Below are positions 1-8,552 of a stretch of 64,000 nt of DNA, piece after piece (within the stretch, counting starts at the first letter, position 1; every line of letters begins with the position of its first letter). Source of the DNA: Labrenzia sp. PHM005. GTDB taxonomy: Bacteria; Pseudomonadota; Alphaproteobacteria; Rhizobiales; Stappiaceae. The DNA is taken from contig NZ_CP041191.1 of NCBI RefSeq assembly GCF_006517275.1, positions 5,017,001-5,081,000 on the forward strand, given 5' to 3'. Below the pieces are notes generated by a model. The model was given only the letters and a program-made list of their open reading frames with translations, did no database searches and was not told where the DNA came from. The position numbers and the translations under genes are program-made.

Positions 1-716
1 GTCTCATCAACACGGAGCGGACAGCCTTAATCGGCTATTCCATGGGCGGTTATGGCGCCATTATTTCCGCCGGCGGCGGGGTGACCGACAAGGCGATCGA
101 CTATGATTGGGGAGCTCCCGATGGCTTGCTTGGCATACATAAAGCCGGCAGCAGCAGCCATGAAGCGCTTTTGGATCCACGGCTAAAAGCCATTGTTGCA
201 ATTGGTCCCTGGGGCCGGAACCGGGATTTCTGGGATGCTAAGGGGCTTTCGGGTGTCCGCATCCCAGCGCTCTACGTTGCCGGCAGCGTGGATGATGTTT
301 CTGAATACGAAACCGGCATCCGCAAGATCTGGGAGGAAAGCACAGGTACTATCCGGCATTTATTGACGTTTGTCAGCGCCAATCACAACGCAGCTGCGCC
401 GATGCCGGCACCGGCAGAATCCTATGCTTTTAGTGAGGAGCTTGGCTGGGCCCCATTTGATCATTACGCCGATGCGGTTTGGGATACGGTGCGTATGAAC
501 AACATCTTGCAGCACTTCACGACCGCCTTTGTCGACCTGCATCTGAAACACGACACCGACAAAGCCGCTTATCTCGACCTTGTGCCGACCGCAGAAGATG
601 GTGTCATGGCCAAGAACGACGATGGGACGCTGTCTCCGGATCACACCTATTGGCACGGTTTTGCGGATCGGACAGCCAAGGGGCTGAAATTCGAAACGCT
701 AGGCAAAGGCAAATAG
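1..716 (+). CDS. alpha/beta hydrolase, 3' part (5' end outside window)
   Basis: The reading frame is open from the window edge, so the N-terminus is missing. The visible part starts just before GYSMGGYG, a G-x-S-x-G nucleophile elbow with the Ser at about base 39. The segment LYVAGSVDDVSE fits the strand carrying the acidic residue, and ANHNAAAP could hold the catalytic His. Together these indicate a serine hydrolase of the dienelactone hydrolase/esterase type. The C-terminal part is polar and has no membrane segment. The substrate cannot be told. The first in-frame ATG (base 42) lies inside the nucleophile elbow and is not the true start. Confidence 0.75.
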   Translation, partial: LINTERTALIGYSMGGYGAIISAGGGVTDKAIDYDWGAPDGLLGIHKAGSSSHEALLDPRLKAIVAIGPWGRNRDFWDAKGLSGVRIPALYVAGSVDDVSEYETGIRKIWEESTGTIRHLLTFVSANHNAAAPMPAPAESYAFSEELGWAPFDHYADAVWDTVRMNNILQHFTTAFVDLHLKHDTDKAAYLDLVPTAEDGVMAKNDDGTLSPDHTYWHGFADRTAKGLKFETLGKGK

Positions 717-1021
717 CGCAATTCTGCTGGCCCGACGGTAGGACGCGATCCTTGCCAATGACATGGTTATGGGTCACCTGCTCAAGGCATGGCGTGTTGA
801 AGATCAGGTCCGATCCGAGCTCGAAAAAGACAAACCGATCAGCGTCCATTTTTTCGAAGACTTTTCTGAAGCCAAATCCAGGATTTCTGGTGGCCTTTAA
901 CAAGGCCGTCCCCGGCTGCCGCGGGCAAGTAGACACCAACGAGAAACTGAGTTTTTAAAAATACGTGCTGAACACTATTGTTCTGTGCATTCGGGTTTGA
1001 ACTTAAACTGCAGACACCAAT
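717..1021. other. intergenic region with a short possible gene remnant
   Basis: No convincing gene is seen. A 45-codon frame at 763-900 (+) reads like real protein (MVMGHLLKAW..., ...FFEDFSEAKSRISGGL). It is preceded in frame by a stop at 739-741 and has no clear ribosome site, so it may be the tail of a decayed gene. I could not assign it to a family. The rest shows no hairpin or repeat that I can support. Confidence 0.3.
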
Positions 1022-1615
1022 TCAATTGTTTTTGCGCCCGAAGAAGGAAAGAAGCTTGATCGCGAGACTTTTTTTGGGGGGAGGAAGGATTCCCACAAAC
1101 TCGGCAAGGTCAATGTACCCATCGTGCCGGAAGTTCAAGTAACTATCAGCAAGATCAAGCGGTATTTCGAAAACATGATCGCAAGGGTACTCGTCTCCGT
1201 CGTCCTGAACACGCTGGTTGGTAATATGTTCACCCCTTATCGAATGATACGCCTCAGGGAATTGCCCTTCCTCCTGTAAATGCAGCGGATCATCATTGTT
1301 TCCATCGTGCGTAACTTTCCATTTTGTTCGGCCATTCGATAAGAATTGCGCTGAACACCACATGATAATCTCGTTGACTTCACAAGCGATGATATCTGTT
1401 TTTTGAGAAATTGTTTCGATCAAAGAAGCATTTTTTCTAATGAAACTGTCATCTTCAAGCCAAACAATTGTCCAGTTCGTATTGCGGCCTCGCCCTATCC
1501 AAGACGCAGTAACCGGACCATGGTCGCAAACCTTGCGACCCAGCTCGAACTGAAAATATTCACCAACCTCTTCAATCGAACACTTCAAACCAATGTAACA
1601 AAGCCTGTAACCCAT
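1022..1615 (-). CDS. hypothetical protein, 197 aa
   Basis: I do not recognise this protein. It has no signal peptide and no membrane segment. It is rich in aromatic residues and Cys in its first half (MGYRLCYIGLKCSIEEVG) and ends in a basic tail (SLAIKLLSFFGRKNN). The gene looks AT-richer than its neighbours and stands alone between an unrelated plus-strand hydrolase and the RidA-MOSC pair, which would suit a recently acquired gene. The start ATG at 1615 has only a weak upstream purine stretch. Codon structure on this strand is more protein-like than on the opposite one, but the call rests mainly on the open frame. Confidence 0.5.
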   Translation of the reverse strand: MGYRLCYIGLKCSIEEVGEYFQFELGRKVCDHGPVTASWIGRGRNTNWTIVWLEDDSFIRKNASLIETISQKTDIIACEVNEIIMWCSAQFLSNGRTKWKVTHDGNNDDPLHLQEEGQFPEAYHSIRGEHITNQRVQDDGDEYPCDHVFEIPLDLADSYLNFRHDGYIDLAEFVGILPPPKKSLAIKLLSFFGRKNN

Positions 1616-1711
1616 TCATTTCTATCCCAATACTTTTTCGCATAACCCGATCGGAGAAAAGAGGCACGTCTGCGGCTTTGCCAGCAAATGACCAGATCGT
1701 GTTTCATGTTC

Positions 1712-2122
1712 TTATGGCCGGCGGGCGATCAGATCGATCTCGACCAAGGCACCAACGGCAAGACCGGTCACCCCAATACAAGTGCGGCCCGGCAACTTGC
1801 CGTCTTCGAAGAACGAGCGATAGGTCTCGTTCATCTCTTCATAGTCCCGTTCGAATTGTGTCAGATACACTCGAGCGAAGGTCACATTCTCCAGCCCCAG
1901 TTCCAGCCCACCCAATACGATCTTGAGGTTCTCCATAACCCGTTCGGTCTGGGCGGCCACCCCATCCGGCAAGGGCGCATCAGGAGCATCTGGATCTGTC
2001 GGCATTTGTCCGGTGACAAATACCCAGCCGTCAACTTCCACCGCGTGAGAAAATGGAGCAACTGGTCGTGGACCTCGATCGATCATGTGATGGATTGGCA
2101 GCATAGGGGTCTCCTTAATCAA
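1712..2122 (-). CDS. RidA family (YjgF/YER057c/UK114) protein
   Basis: This 136-residue protein has the RidA fold signature: the strand VDGWVFVTGQMPTDP, a mid-region helix with NLKIVLGGLELGLENV, and the C-terminal PGRTCIGV followed by ALVEIDLIA. The Arg in PGR and the Glu in VEID correspond to the carboxylate-binding Arg and the Glu of enamine/imine deaminases. The family hydrolyses reactive 2-aminoacrylate-type enamines or acts in ring-cleavage catabolism, so the substrate is open. The start overlaps the stop of the upstream MOSC gene by 4 bases (2119-2122), so the two are very likely co-transcribed and translationally coupled. Confidence 0.85.
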   Translation of the reverse strand: MIKETPMLPIHHMIDRGPRPVAPFSHAVEVDGWVFVTGQMPTDPDAPDAPLPDGVAAQTERVMENLKIVLGGLELGLENVTFARVYLTQFERDYEEMNETYRSFFEDGKLPGRTCIGVTGLAVGALVEIDLIARRP

Positions 2123-2739
2123 CTAACAGGCTGATAGATCCATTGCTCCGGAATGTGAGCGGTCACAGCCTCGCCGACAAGAACCTCACCAGGTTTTTCA
2201 ATGAATCCAACGAGTCCACGCAGACGGCGCGCCTTTTGCGCAAACAGAAGATCCAACCCGTCGCGGTCAGGATAGTTTTTCGCAATGGCCGCCCCGGCGA
2301 AGCGGCACGGTGCGTTATCGCCATCGACCCGGATCACCAATCCACCTTCAAACACGAGCCGTGTTCGTGGCGGCACCAGCGACAGATTGGGAACGCCGGA
2401 CAGGGTAATGTTACCGCCGATCCATTCCGATTTCAGGTCAGGGATCTCCATCCGTTCAGCAATGATGCCGAGCTCCTCAACAGACAGGATCGAAATCTGG
2501 CGCTCGTTGCACATCTCGGTGCCGCGCGGATACCAAGGCTCCCGTCCACCGGACTTGCGTGTAAACCCTGCATGCCGGTCGCCCGGAATACCTTCAAAAG
2601 TCAGTTCAAGGCGGTCTACTGGCAGGGTTTGAAAATCATCGATGGCCGGTGTGCCAAACACGCCTTCCACCTGTCCGGAGAGTTTGAATTTGCGGGTTAC
2701 CTGCAGATCATCAGGAAGACTGACAAGATGGTCGGCCAT
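2119..2739 (-). CDS. MOSC domain protein
   Basis: The 206-residue protein shows the MOSC landmarks: FEGIPGDRHAGFTR near residue 50, a central GGNITLSGVPNLSLVPP, and VDGDNAPCRFAG, whose Cys corresponds to the conserved Cys of MOSC domains. MOSC domains occur in molybdenum-cofactor sulfurases and in mARC-type reductases; standalone versions like this (YiiM/YuaD style) are poorly defined and may handle N-hydroxylated bases or sulfur transfer. It is the first gene of a two-gene operon with the RidA protein. A short palindrome (CTGTTT-AAACAG, 2771-2787) lies just upstream and could be an operator. Confidence 0.85.
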   Translation of the reverse strand: MADHLVSLPDDLQVTRKFKLSGQVEGVFGTPAIDDFQTLPVDRLELTFEGIPGDRHAGFTRKSGGREPWYPRGTEMCNERQISILSVEELGIIAERMEIPDLKSEWIGGNITLSGVPNLSLVPPRTRLVFEGGLVIRVDGDNAPCRFAGAAIAKNYPDRDGLDLLFAQKARRLRGLVGFIEKPGEVLVGEAVTAHIPEQWIYQPVS

Positions 2740-2902
2740 GAATGTATCCTATTTAATCGGTCGTGATGATCTGTTTAGGCGAAACAGCCTCCGACAACCA
2801 GCAAATCCCGTTGATGGAAACATTTGATTTCTTGATACATTTGGTAAGGTTACAGCGTCAAAATGATGAGAGTGGTTTCTGAGTGACTTGAAAGGATCAG
2901 CG

Positions 2903-3691
2903 TTGGATAAACATCCAAAGTCATCTGTTCCCAAGGTGTTCGGCATTTTGGCGGGTCTGGCTCAAGTGTGTTTTGCCAATTCTGACGCATTGGCGGACCG
3001 GGTATTGTTTGTGCAAGACAACGCCTATCCACCTTATATGACTGTAAAAGACGGTGCGGCCGGTGGTCTTTACGCGGCAATCTTAAATGAGGCCAAAGAA
3101 CGCCTCGGGTCGAGTGAGTTGGAAATTCTAGCGGTTCCTTGGACAAGGGCAACGGTTCTCGTCAAGAACGGCAGTGCGCAAGGATTGGTTGGAAGCTACT
3201 ACAAACCGCAGGACCGCCCCTGGATCCGGCATTGGTCCGAGCCGATTTTCCATGAAGAAGTCAGCATTTTCTGCCGGTCAGGTATTGCGCAACCTGGCTG
3301 GATCTATCCTGATGACTACAAAGGCCTCCTGTTTGGCAATGTCGCCGGATATAGAGCCCCGGGCGACCGATTTTTCGAGTTGGTCGCGCAAGGCCAGATC
3401 AAATTGGAAGAAGCCCAGACCACGGAACAAAACTTGAGCAAACTTTCCCTCGAACGGATCGATTGTTACGTGGTGGAGCGTGTCGCAACGGAAATTCTAA
3501 TCCGCGAAAAGAACATCACCAATGTCGACAACGTCGGCACCGCCTCCATGGAAGCGGCTTACATCGGCTATTCCGATAAGTGGACCGGCCCGGAAGCGGA
3601 CGCGTTTATCGAGGCGATGGACGCTGTAATAAAAACCATGAAAAAAGATGGGACGATTGACAGGATCGTCTCCCGTTATCCGGAAAGTTGA
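2903..3691 (+). CDS. periplasmic solute-binding protein, family 3 (paralogue 1)
   Basis: Member of a four-gene paralogue set in this window. After a hydrophobic leader (VFGILAGLAQVCFANSDALA) the mature protein starts with the family-3 fold. It shares YPPYM, AGGLYAAI, PWTRA, GLVGSYYKPQDRPWI, YPDDYKGLLFGN and EEAQTTEQNL...RIDCYVVE with the other three. The family binds amino acids or small polar ligands in the periplasm for ABC import or signalling. No permease or ATPase gene is near. I prefer the TTG at 2903, six bases after AAAGGA; a TTG at 2888 is also in frame. Unlike paralogues 2-4 it reads CYVVER rather than CYVQE in the late motif. Confidence 0.8.
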   Translation: MDKHPKSSVPKVFGILAGLAQVCFANSDALADRVLFVQDNAYPPYMTVKDGAAGGLYAAILNEAKERLGSSELEILAVPWTRATVLVKNGSAQGLVGSYYKPQDRPWIRHWSEPIFHEEVSIFCRSGIAQPGWIYPDDYKGLLFGNVAGYRAPGDRFFELVAQGQIKLEEAQTTEQNLSKLSLERIDCYVVERVATEILIREKNITNVDNVGTASMEAAYIGYSDKWTGPEADAFIEAMDAVIKTMKKDGTIDRIVSRYPES

Positions 3692-3931
3692 CAATAACTC
3701 TTCAAAATCCTCTTCGGTCATGACGTAAGGACACCCCCCCTTTTTCCCTGTTTTCGGGCATATTTGGCGCTCATGGATTTGTCTTTGATTAAGTTTCCTT
3801 AAGTAGCTTACCTAATCGACATCAGTGGAAAGGACCGTCAGATTGCGGGCTCGAATTTCGTGGCATTTTACCTCACCGTGGCAAAACCTTTTTTGCCGCG
3901 TGGAAGGAGACGCGGTATCCAAGCAAAGCGC

Positions 3932-4723
3932 ATGACGATAAAGAAAACTCTCACTGTTCTGGCTTCGGCCGTCTCCATCATCTGGCTTGGTAGCTACCAG
4001 TTGAGCGCCAGCGGAGACATCAAAACAATTACATTGGTTCAGGATTCCGACTATCCCCCATTTATGATTGCTGAGCATGCTGGTCCGGCCGGAATTTATG
4101 CAGACATTGTTCGCGCAGCCGACGAACGTTTGCCAGGCTACAACATTCTGCTGACTGCCTCTCCCTGGCCGCGGGCCAAATTCCTGGTCGAAACCGGCCG
4201 GGCCAATGGTCTTGTGGGAACTTACCATAAACCGATACGCCGGCCCTGGATCCGGCACTTCTCAACTCCACTGGCAACCGAAACGATTTATGTCTATTGC
4301 CGGGATGGAGTCGCCAAGGAGACCTGGAACTACCCGCAAGATTATGCGGGCCTTCTGTTTACCAACAATGCCGGATTTGCAACTCCAGGCACTAAGTTCT
4401 TCGAGTTGGTCGAGCAAGGCAAGATCGAAGTCATTGAAGAACAGACAACCGATGAGAACCTGCGCTTACTGCATATCGGGCGTGCCGATTGCTATGTGCA
4501 GGAACAAGTTGCTGTTGAGATCTCCTTACGCTTGAATAAGTTTCACAACATCAAACCGATCCGCAAAGTGCTGAAAGAACCGGCGCATATTGGCTATAGC
4601 GAGCATTGGAGCGCGTCGGACGGGGATGCATTTATCCAAGAGATGGACCAAGTTCTGGAAGAGATGGCCCAAGACGGAACAATCAGCGACATCATCATGA
4701 AGTGGACCGACGGCACGATCTAG
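3932..4723 (+). CDS. periplasmic solute-binding protein, family 3 (paralogue 2)
   Basis: The paralogue lying immediately before the PilJ/chemoreceptor-like gene. The start at 3932 gives a proper signal peptide (MTIKKTLTVLASAVSIIWLG). The frame is open upstream to 3860, but that extension would bury the leader. Shared motifs: YPPFM, AGIYADIVRAAD, PWPRAKFLVETGRANGLVG, KPIRRPWIRHF, YPQDYAGLLFTNNAGF and RADCYVQEQ. It is the most divergent of the four: VIEEQTTDENL replaces LEEAQTTEQNL and YHKP replaces YYKP. This suggests a different ligand or a sensor role. No transport partner is visible. Confidence 0.8.
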   Translation: MTIKKTLTVLASAVSIIWLGSYQLSASGDIKTITLVQDSDYPPFMIAEHAGPAGIYADIVRAADERLPGYNILLTASPWPRAKFLVETGRANGLVGTYHKPIRRPWIRHFSTPLATETIYVYCRDGVAKETWNYPQDYAGLLFTNNAGFATPGTKFFELVEQGKIEVIEEQTTDENLRLLHIGRADCYVQEQVAVEISLRLNKFHNIKPIRKVLKEPAHIGYSEHWSASDGDAFIQEMDQVLEEMAQDGTISDIIMKWTDGTI

Positions 4724-4885
4724 CGCCGTAGTTCTCCCGTCGCCGGACAGGTTTTCTGCCATCAACTGTTGTGCCCCAAACTGAGTGCATACCAATATTT
4801 ATGCAATCTGCACAAGATTTCCCCTTCGCACTGCACAATACAGGATTGTAAACTTACCTTGAGAAAGCAAAGGTGAGCCTGTCCG

Positions 4886-5596
4886 ATGACGCAGCCGGAG
4901 TTGAACGAAAGTACATTTGCCAGATTGATCAACATCGCTGGCCGGCAACGCATGTTGTCCCAGCGTGTCGGCTTTCTATCGGCGGTTCTCAATTCCGTTC
5001 AATCGCAAACAGAAGATCAAGAACTGCAGCAATCCGACAGCCGTCTTGAAATGCTAAAGATGGCCGCTGCCGATTTTGAGCGCGGTTTTACAGTACTTCG
5101 ACAAGGGGACCCGTCTCAGGATCTGCCATTTTGGGATTCAGAGGGTATCCGCGCCATATTAGCGGGGACCGGCAGTCAAAAGGGCCTGCGAACAATCAGT
5201 CACTTTATGACTGAAACCCGGCATACAATCAGCGTTTTGGAAAGTGGCAAAACCCGGCCAGACCAGGAGCTTGAGGCATTCTCCACATTCGTTTTGACCG
5301 ATGTACTTGGCGTTTTGCAGCAAATTGTCACCGCCCTTGAACACGACTTTCAAACAGAAACGGCAAAGCGGCAGAAACAACGTGACCAGGAAATCGACAG
5401 GGTCCGGGCTGCGGTCGAAGAAATCCAGCGCGCTTCGAAATTCTCGCGCCTAATTGCCCTGAACGCCAAGATTTCGGCCAACAGGGCCGGCCAACATGGT
5501 AGCGAATTCCGGGCATTGACCGATGAAATCAAACAGATTTCAGACGATATTACGGAAAGCTCTGATGATATCATCCGCTTTCTTGCCTTTGCCTGA
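4886..5596 (+). CDS. soluble PilJ-type/chemoreceptor-hairpin-like protein
   Basis: The 236-residue protein starts with a PilJ-type (type IV pilus methyl-accepting transducer) N-terminal motif, INIAGRQRMLSQRVG at residues 16-30. It ends with a short stretch that looks like the tip of a chemoreceptor signalling hairpin: LIALNAKISANRAG followed by FRALTDEIKQIS. There is no transmembrane segment, HAMP domain or signal peptide, so it is predicted cytoplasmic. Both ends suit helical coiled-coil pairing. It lies 160 bases after a solute-binding protein gene on the same strand, but nothing shows that the two interact. It could be a nitrate/nitrite-sensing-like or adaptor protein; the ligand is unknown. 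Confidence 0.65.
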   Translation: MTQPELNESTFARLINIAGRQRMLSQRVGFLSAVLNSVQSQTEDQELQQSDSRLEMLKMAAADFERGFTVLRQGDPSQDLPFWDSEGIRAILAGTGSQKGLRTISHFMTETRHTISVLESGKTRPDQELEAFSTFVLTDVLGVLQQIVTALEHDFQTETAKRQKQRDQEIDRVRAAVEEIQRASKFSRLIALNAKISANRAGQHGSEFRALTDEIKQISDDITESSDDIIRFLAFA

Positions 5597-5786
5597 CACC
5601 GCAAAATTCTAAAAGTTATTGCGCCCGAACAATGCACCCCAGCCAGCTCAAGCTGGTTGCCGCAACCTCATTTGTGAGTCCGATCTCGCGTCTATCCCGC
5701 CCAATAATACAGACATCTCGATTTTTACGGATTGAATTGCATGTAAATACAATCATTAATTGCATATTGTTGTTTGGGAGACGGTC

Positions 5787-7172
5787 ATGGCGATTACGAT
5801 AAAACTTACCAATGATACGGGTATGAGCACGGGCAATGGGACTGTTTGGGTGGCCGGCTGGATCAATGCCAGTGACAGCAGCAGTTTCAAAATCTTGCAA
5901 AAAGGTGGCAGTTTTGCTGCCCCGGCAAACCCGTCCGAACTGCCATTTCACAGTTTGCCGGATGTCGCTACGGTTACGCTCGACGAGAGCACCAACGGCA
6001 ATGACCGCTTGTTGTTCGTGGTTGCCCAAAACCAGCCTGCGGCCCTTGCCATCAGTAACAACGCCCCAACTCAATATGCGCAGTACCCCTATGCGGCAGA
6101 ACCGGGGGACGGAGTGCAGCCGGCCGGGCCGTACGACGTGTTTGAATTCGGAATGGACGCACAATTCAATGTAACCGCAGTCAGCGGATTCGGCCTGAAT
6201 TTGCGGTTTTCAGCCACCAATCCAGCAACCGGCCACCTGCAGTACTATGGCATCGACGCTAGTGTCAGCCGGGAACAAATTGGTGCAGCCTTTACCGCAT
6301 TTGTTGCCAATGAGGCCAAAACCTATGCACCTGCTGCCGATTTTGCAGAGCTTTTGTATTCCGCGCCGCTTCCAGGTACCACTTATATGCCGCCGATGAT
6401 CGGCAATGAGTTTTTTGCGCTTTGCGACCCCAATGACATGCTCGCGGCCAAAAGCGGCAACTACACCGGCAGCACATCCGATCCACTTGCAAGCTATTGG
6501 GACACGGTGCTGGCCCAGTTCTTTGCCGAAGGCAACCGGATCAGCCTCAACTTAAGCGCAAATCCAGCGGCTCCAGAAATTTATTCTGGAATTTGCGGAC
6601 CAAAAACCAACCCCGAAACTGGCTACGCCACACAGGCTTACTGCCTGAGTAACGGCACCAACTCCTACGACATCTACAAACCGAAACCTGGACTTCAAAG
6701 TGCGCAGTATGTTTTCCAGCAAGCCTTCGGAAACCTGACCCCAGCTGGTAGCGCGGGTGACGCAGGCTTGTTGCAGGACGCCATTTGGGAAGCTCTTTGC
6801 AGGGGCGTCGCCATGTCGGGCGTACTTCTTCCGACAACACCGCTGGAGCTGGAGCCTGGCTTTTCAACGCTGGCCTGGAACAATGCAGCGAGCTGGTACC
6901 GGGCAGGCAGCACCTGCCACTATTACGCAAAGTTCCTGCATTGCAGCGATATCGATGGCAACGACTGCCGGATCAGCGGAAAATCGCCGATCTACTATGG
7001 CGGCGCGGCCTATGGGTTCTCCATGGATGAAGATCCACTTGGCCCCTATTCCGGCCCGAATGTCCCCTCCAAGACGCCCTTTAATGTCTCCTCAGGTACC
7101 ATCAAACTGTCCATTGGTCCCTGGCTCGGCACCACTCAAGCATCCTTTGCTCCGAGTGCGGCAGTTAGATAG
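5787..7172 (+). CDS. GH64-like (beta-1,3-glucanase/thaumatin-like fold) protein
   Basis: The start ATG at 5787 follows GGGAG; the frame is open further up to 5760 without a ribosome site. Regions reminiscent of GH64 laminaripentaose-producing beta-1,3-glucanases are: N-terminal ITIKLTNDTG with TVWVAGWIN, the middle FEFGMDAQFNVTAVSGFGLNLRF, SYWDTVLAQFFAEG, and near the end YDIYKPKPG...VFQQAFG with LLQDAIWEALCRG. I cannot verify the catalytic Glu/Asp pair by eye. No classical signal peptide is present, which is odd for a glucanase. The C-terminal third has several Cys (CHYYAKFLHC, DGNDCRISG) that could form disulfides. Function is tentative. Confidence 0.5.
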   Translation: MAITIKLTNDTGMSTGNGTVWVAGWINASDSSSFKILQKGGSFAAPANPSELPFHSLPDVATVTLDESTNGNDRLLFVVAQNQPAALAISNNAPTQYAQYPYAAEPGDGVQPAGPYDVFEFGMDAQFNVTAVSGFGLNLRFSATNPATGHLQYYGIDASVSREQIGAAFTAFVANEAKTYAPAADFAELLYSAPLPGTTYMPPMIGNEFFALCDPNDMLAAKSGNYTGSTSDPLASYWDTVLAQFFAEGNRISLNLSANPAAPEIYSGICGPKTNPETGYATQAYCLSNGTNSYDIYKPKPGLQSAQYVFQQAFGNLTPAGSAGDAGLLQDAIWEALCRGVAMSGVLLPTTPLELEPGFSTLAWNNAASWYRAGSTCHYYAKFLHCSDIDGNDCRISGKSPIYYGGAAYGFSMDEDPLGPYSGPNVPSKTPFNVSSGTIKLSIGPWLGTTQASFAPSAAVR

Positions 7173-7232
7173 TGGGGGTTCGCCTAGGCAATTGTTTTGA
7201 TCCCGGCTCCACGCCCAGACCGGACTGAAGCT

Positions 7233-8399
7233 TTAGTCGGCCGGATCCCAATCTGCGATCGGAGCACCGAGGGCTGCAGCCATACGGCCGATCGCTGCGA
7301 TTTGGGGAGCGTCTTTGCTTAGGAAATCTGAAGCGGCATAGCCCCACCAATCCCAGCAGCCTTTCGGATTGCCGCCAATCGCGCCAAACCAATTGAAAAT
7401 ATCACCGGGAATGACAGCCGCTTGCGGGTACAAAACGACAATCCGGTTGCTTTCCGCCCAGCGATTGTACTGAGTCAGGCGCGCATATTTTTCGCCGATC
7501 AGCCCACTGAACTGCTGGCAGCCGTGAAGCGCGATATGAAGGCGGCAGGTTTCCACATCTGCGCAAGCTGTCGGAATATAGGCATACCCAGTATCCCCCA
7601 TTCCCGGCACACCGTCTGCATAAAGTGTCTGATCAAAGGACTTCAAGTTGGTTTCGACGGGTTCCGCCTCAGGTTCAAGCGAACCGTATAGCCAGGAGAG
7701 GATATCGCGCGCCTGCTCGATCTTCCCCGACGCCCCGTGCGGCGCGGGGCAGCTGTTCAAATAGTCCGGAGCTGTGATCGCGCAATCGACCACCCCACAA
7801 GAGAGATCCATTTTGGCGTCTTGCCGGTTGGCCGGGCAGGCATTGGTTGCCTCAGACGCGGTCAGAAACCCGTGACCGGCGTCGACATCCCGCACAAACC
7901 GAATGTTTTCCGGCGGGACATTTAGCGCGGCATAGACGTCAGCGAGCGCTGCCATGGTTGGCCGGCGCACCGTTTCATCCGCTGACCCGTGAAACAGATA
8001 AATCCGGTCATCGGCAATATGTGCGATCGGATCAATTTCTTCTTCGTATTGCTGCATCACCGCCAGCGACTGCGCCGGCTCCGGCGGGCTCGGAGTGTTG
8101 TCCATGCACACGCCGACCGCTTTCACCACACGATAGTGGCGGATCATATTCCACCAGGACTGCACCACAGCACAGCCATAGGGACCGCCGGCCACAACCC
8201 CGGCCCCGGCAATGTTTCTGGAAAAGGCTGTTTGCAGCTGCACTGCCATGAAGGCCCCGCTGGAGAGCCCCGAAACGGTCGTCTCGGTGACATCCAGGGT
8301 CAACTTGGGCAATGGCTCGGCCGCCACAGACGTGCACATAGCCAATCCGAGCATCAAACAACCGGCTGAATTTGCAGAAACCCATCTTGAAAAGCGCAT
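7233..8399 (-). CDS. secreted PHB-depolymerase-like esterase
   Basis: Starting at 8399, which is preceded by GAGGTGG, the protein has a signal peptide (MRFSRWVSANSAGCLMLGLA...SVAA). The lipase box is GLSSGAF (G-x-S-x-G), ALHGCQQ resembles the oxyanion-hole segment of polyhydroxybutyrate depolymerases, VDAGHGF could hold the catalytic His, and NWFGAIGGNPKGCWDWWGY is the typical C-terminal signature. The family hydrolyses extracellular poly-3-hydroxybutyrate or short polyesters and feruloyl esters. The usual separate substrate-binding domain is absent, so an oligomer hydrolase or general esterase is equally possible. An in-frame ATG further up at 8471 adds a 24-residue extension and is not favoured. 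Confidence 0.75.
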   Translation of the reverse strand: MRFSRWVSANSAGCLMLGLAMCTSVAAEPLPKLTLDVTETTVSGLSSGAFMAVQLQTAFSRNIAGAGVVAGGPYGCAVVQSWWNMIRHYRVVKAVGVCMDNTPSPPEPAQSLAVMQQYEEEIDPIAHIADDRIYLFHGSADETVRRPTMAALADVYAALNVPPENIRFVRDVDAGHGFLTASEATNACPANRQDAKMDLSCGVVDCAITAPDYLNSCPAPHGASGKIEQARDILSWLYGSLEPEAEPVETNLKSFDQTLYADGVPGMGDTGYAYIPTACADVETCRLHIALHGCQQFSGLIGEKYARLTQYNRWAESNRIVVLYPQAAVIPGDIFNWFGAIGGNPKGCWDWWGYAASDFLSKDAPQIAAIGRMAAALGAPIADWDPAD

Positions 8400-8552
8400 T
8401 GCAACCACCTCACAAAAACAATCAATGATTGAATTTATCAAGGCCACCAACTTCACGCAACGGCAACGCACAATTTCCTATCGCGACGCAATAGAAATGC
8501 CCCTCTCCCCTCACCGGCACGGTTTGCGAGGGGAGCTAGACGATCCAAATCA

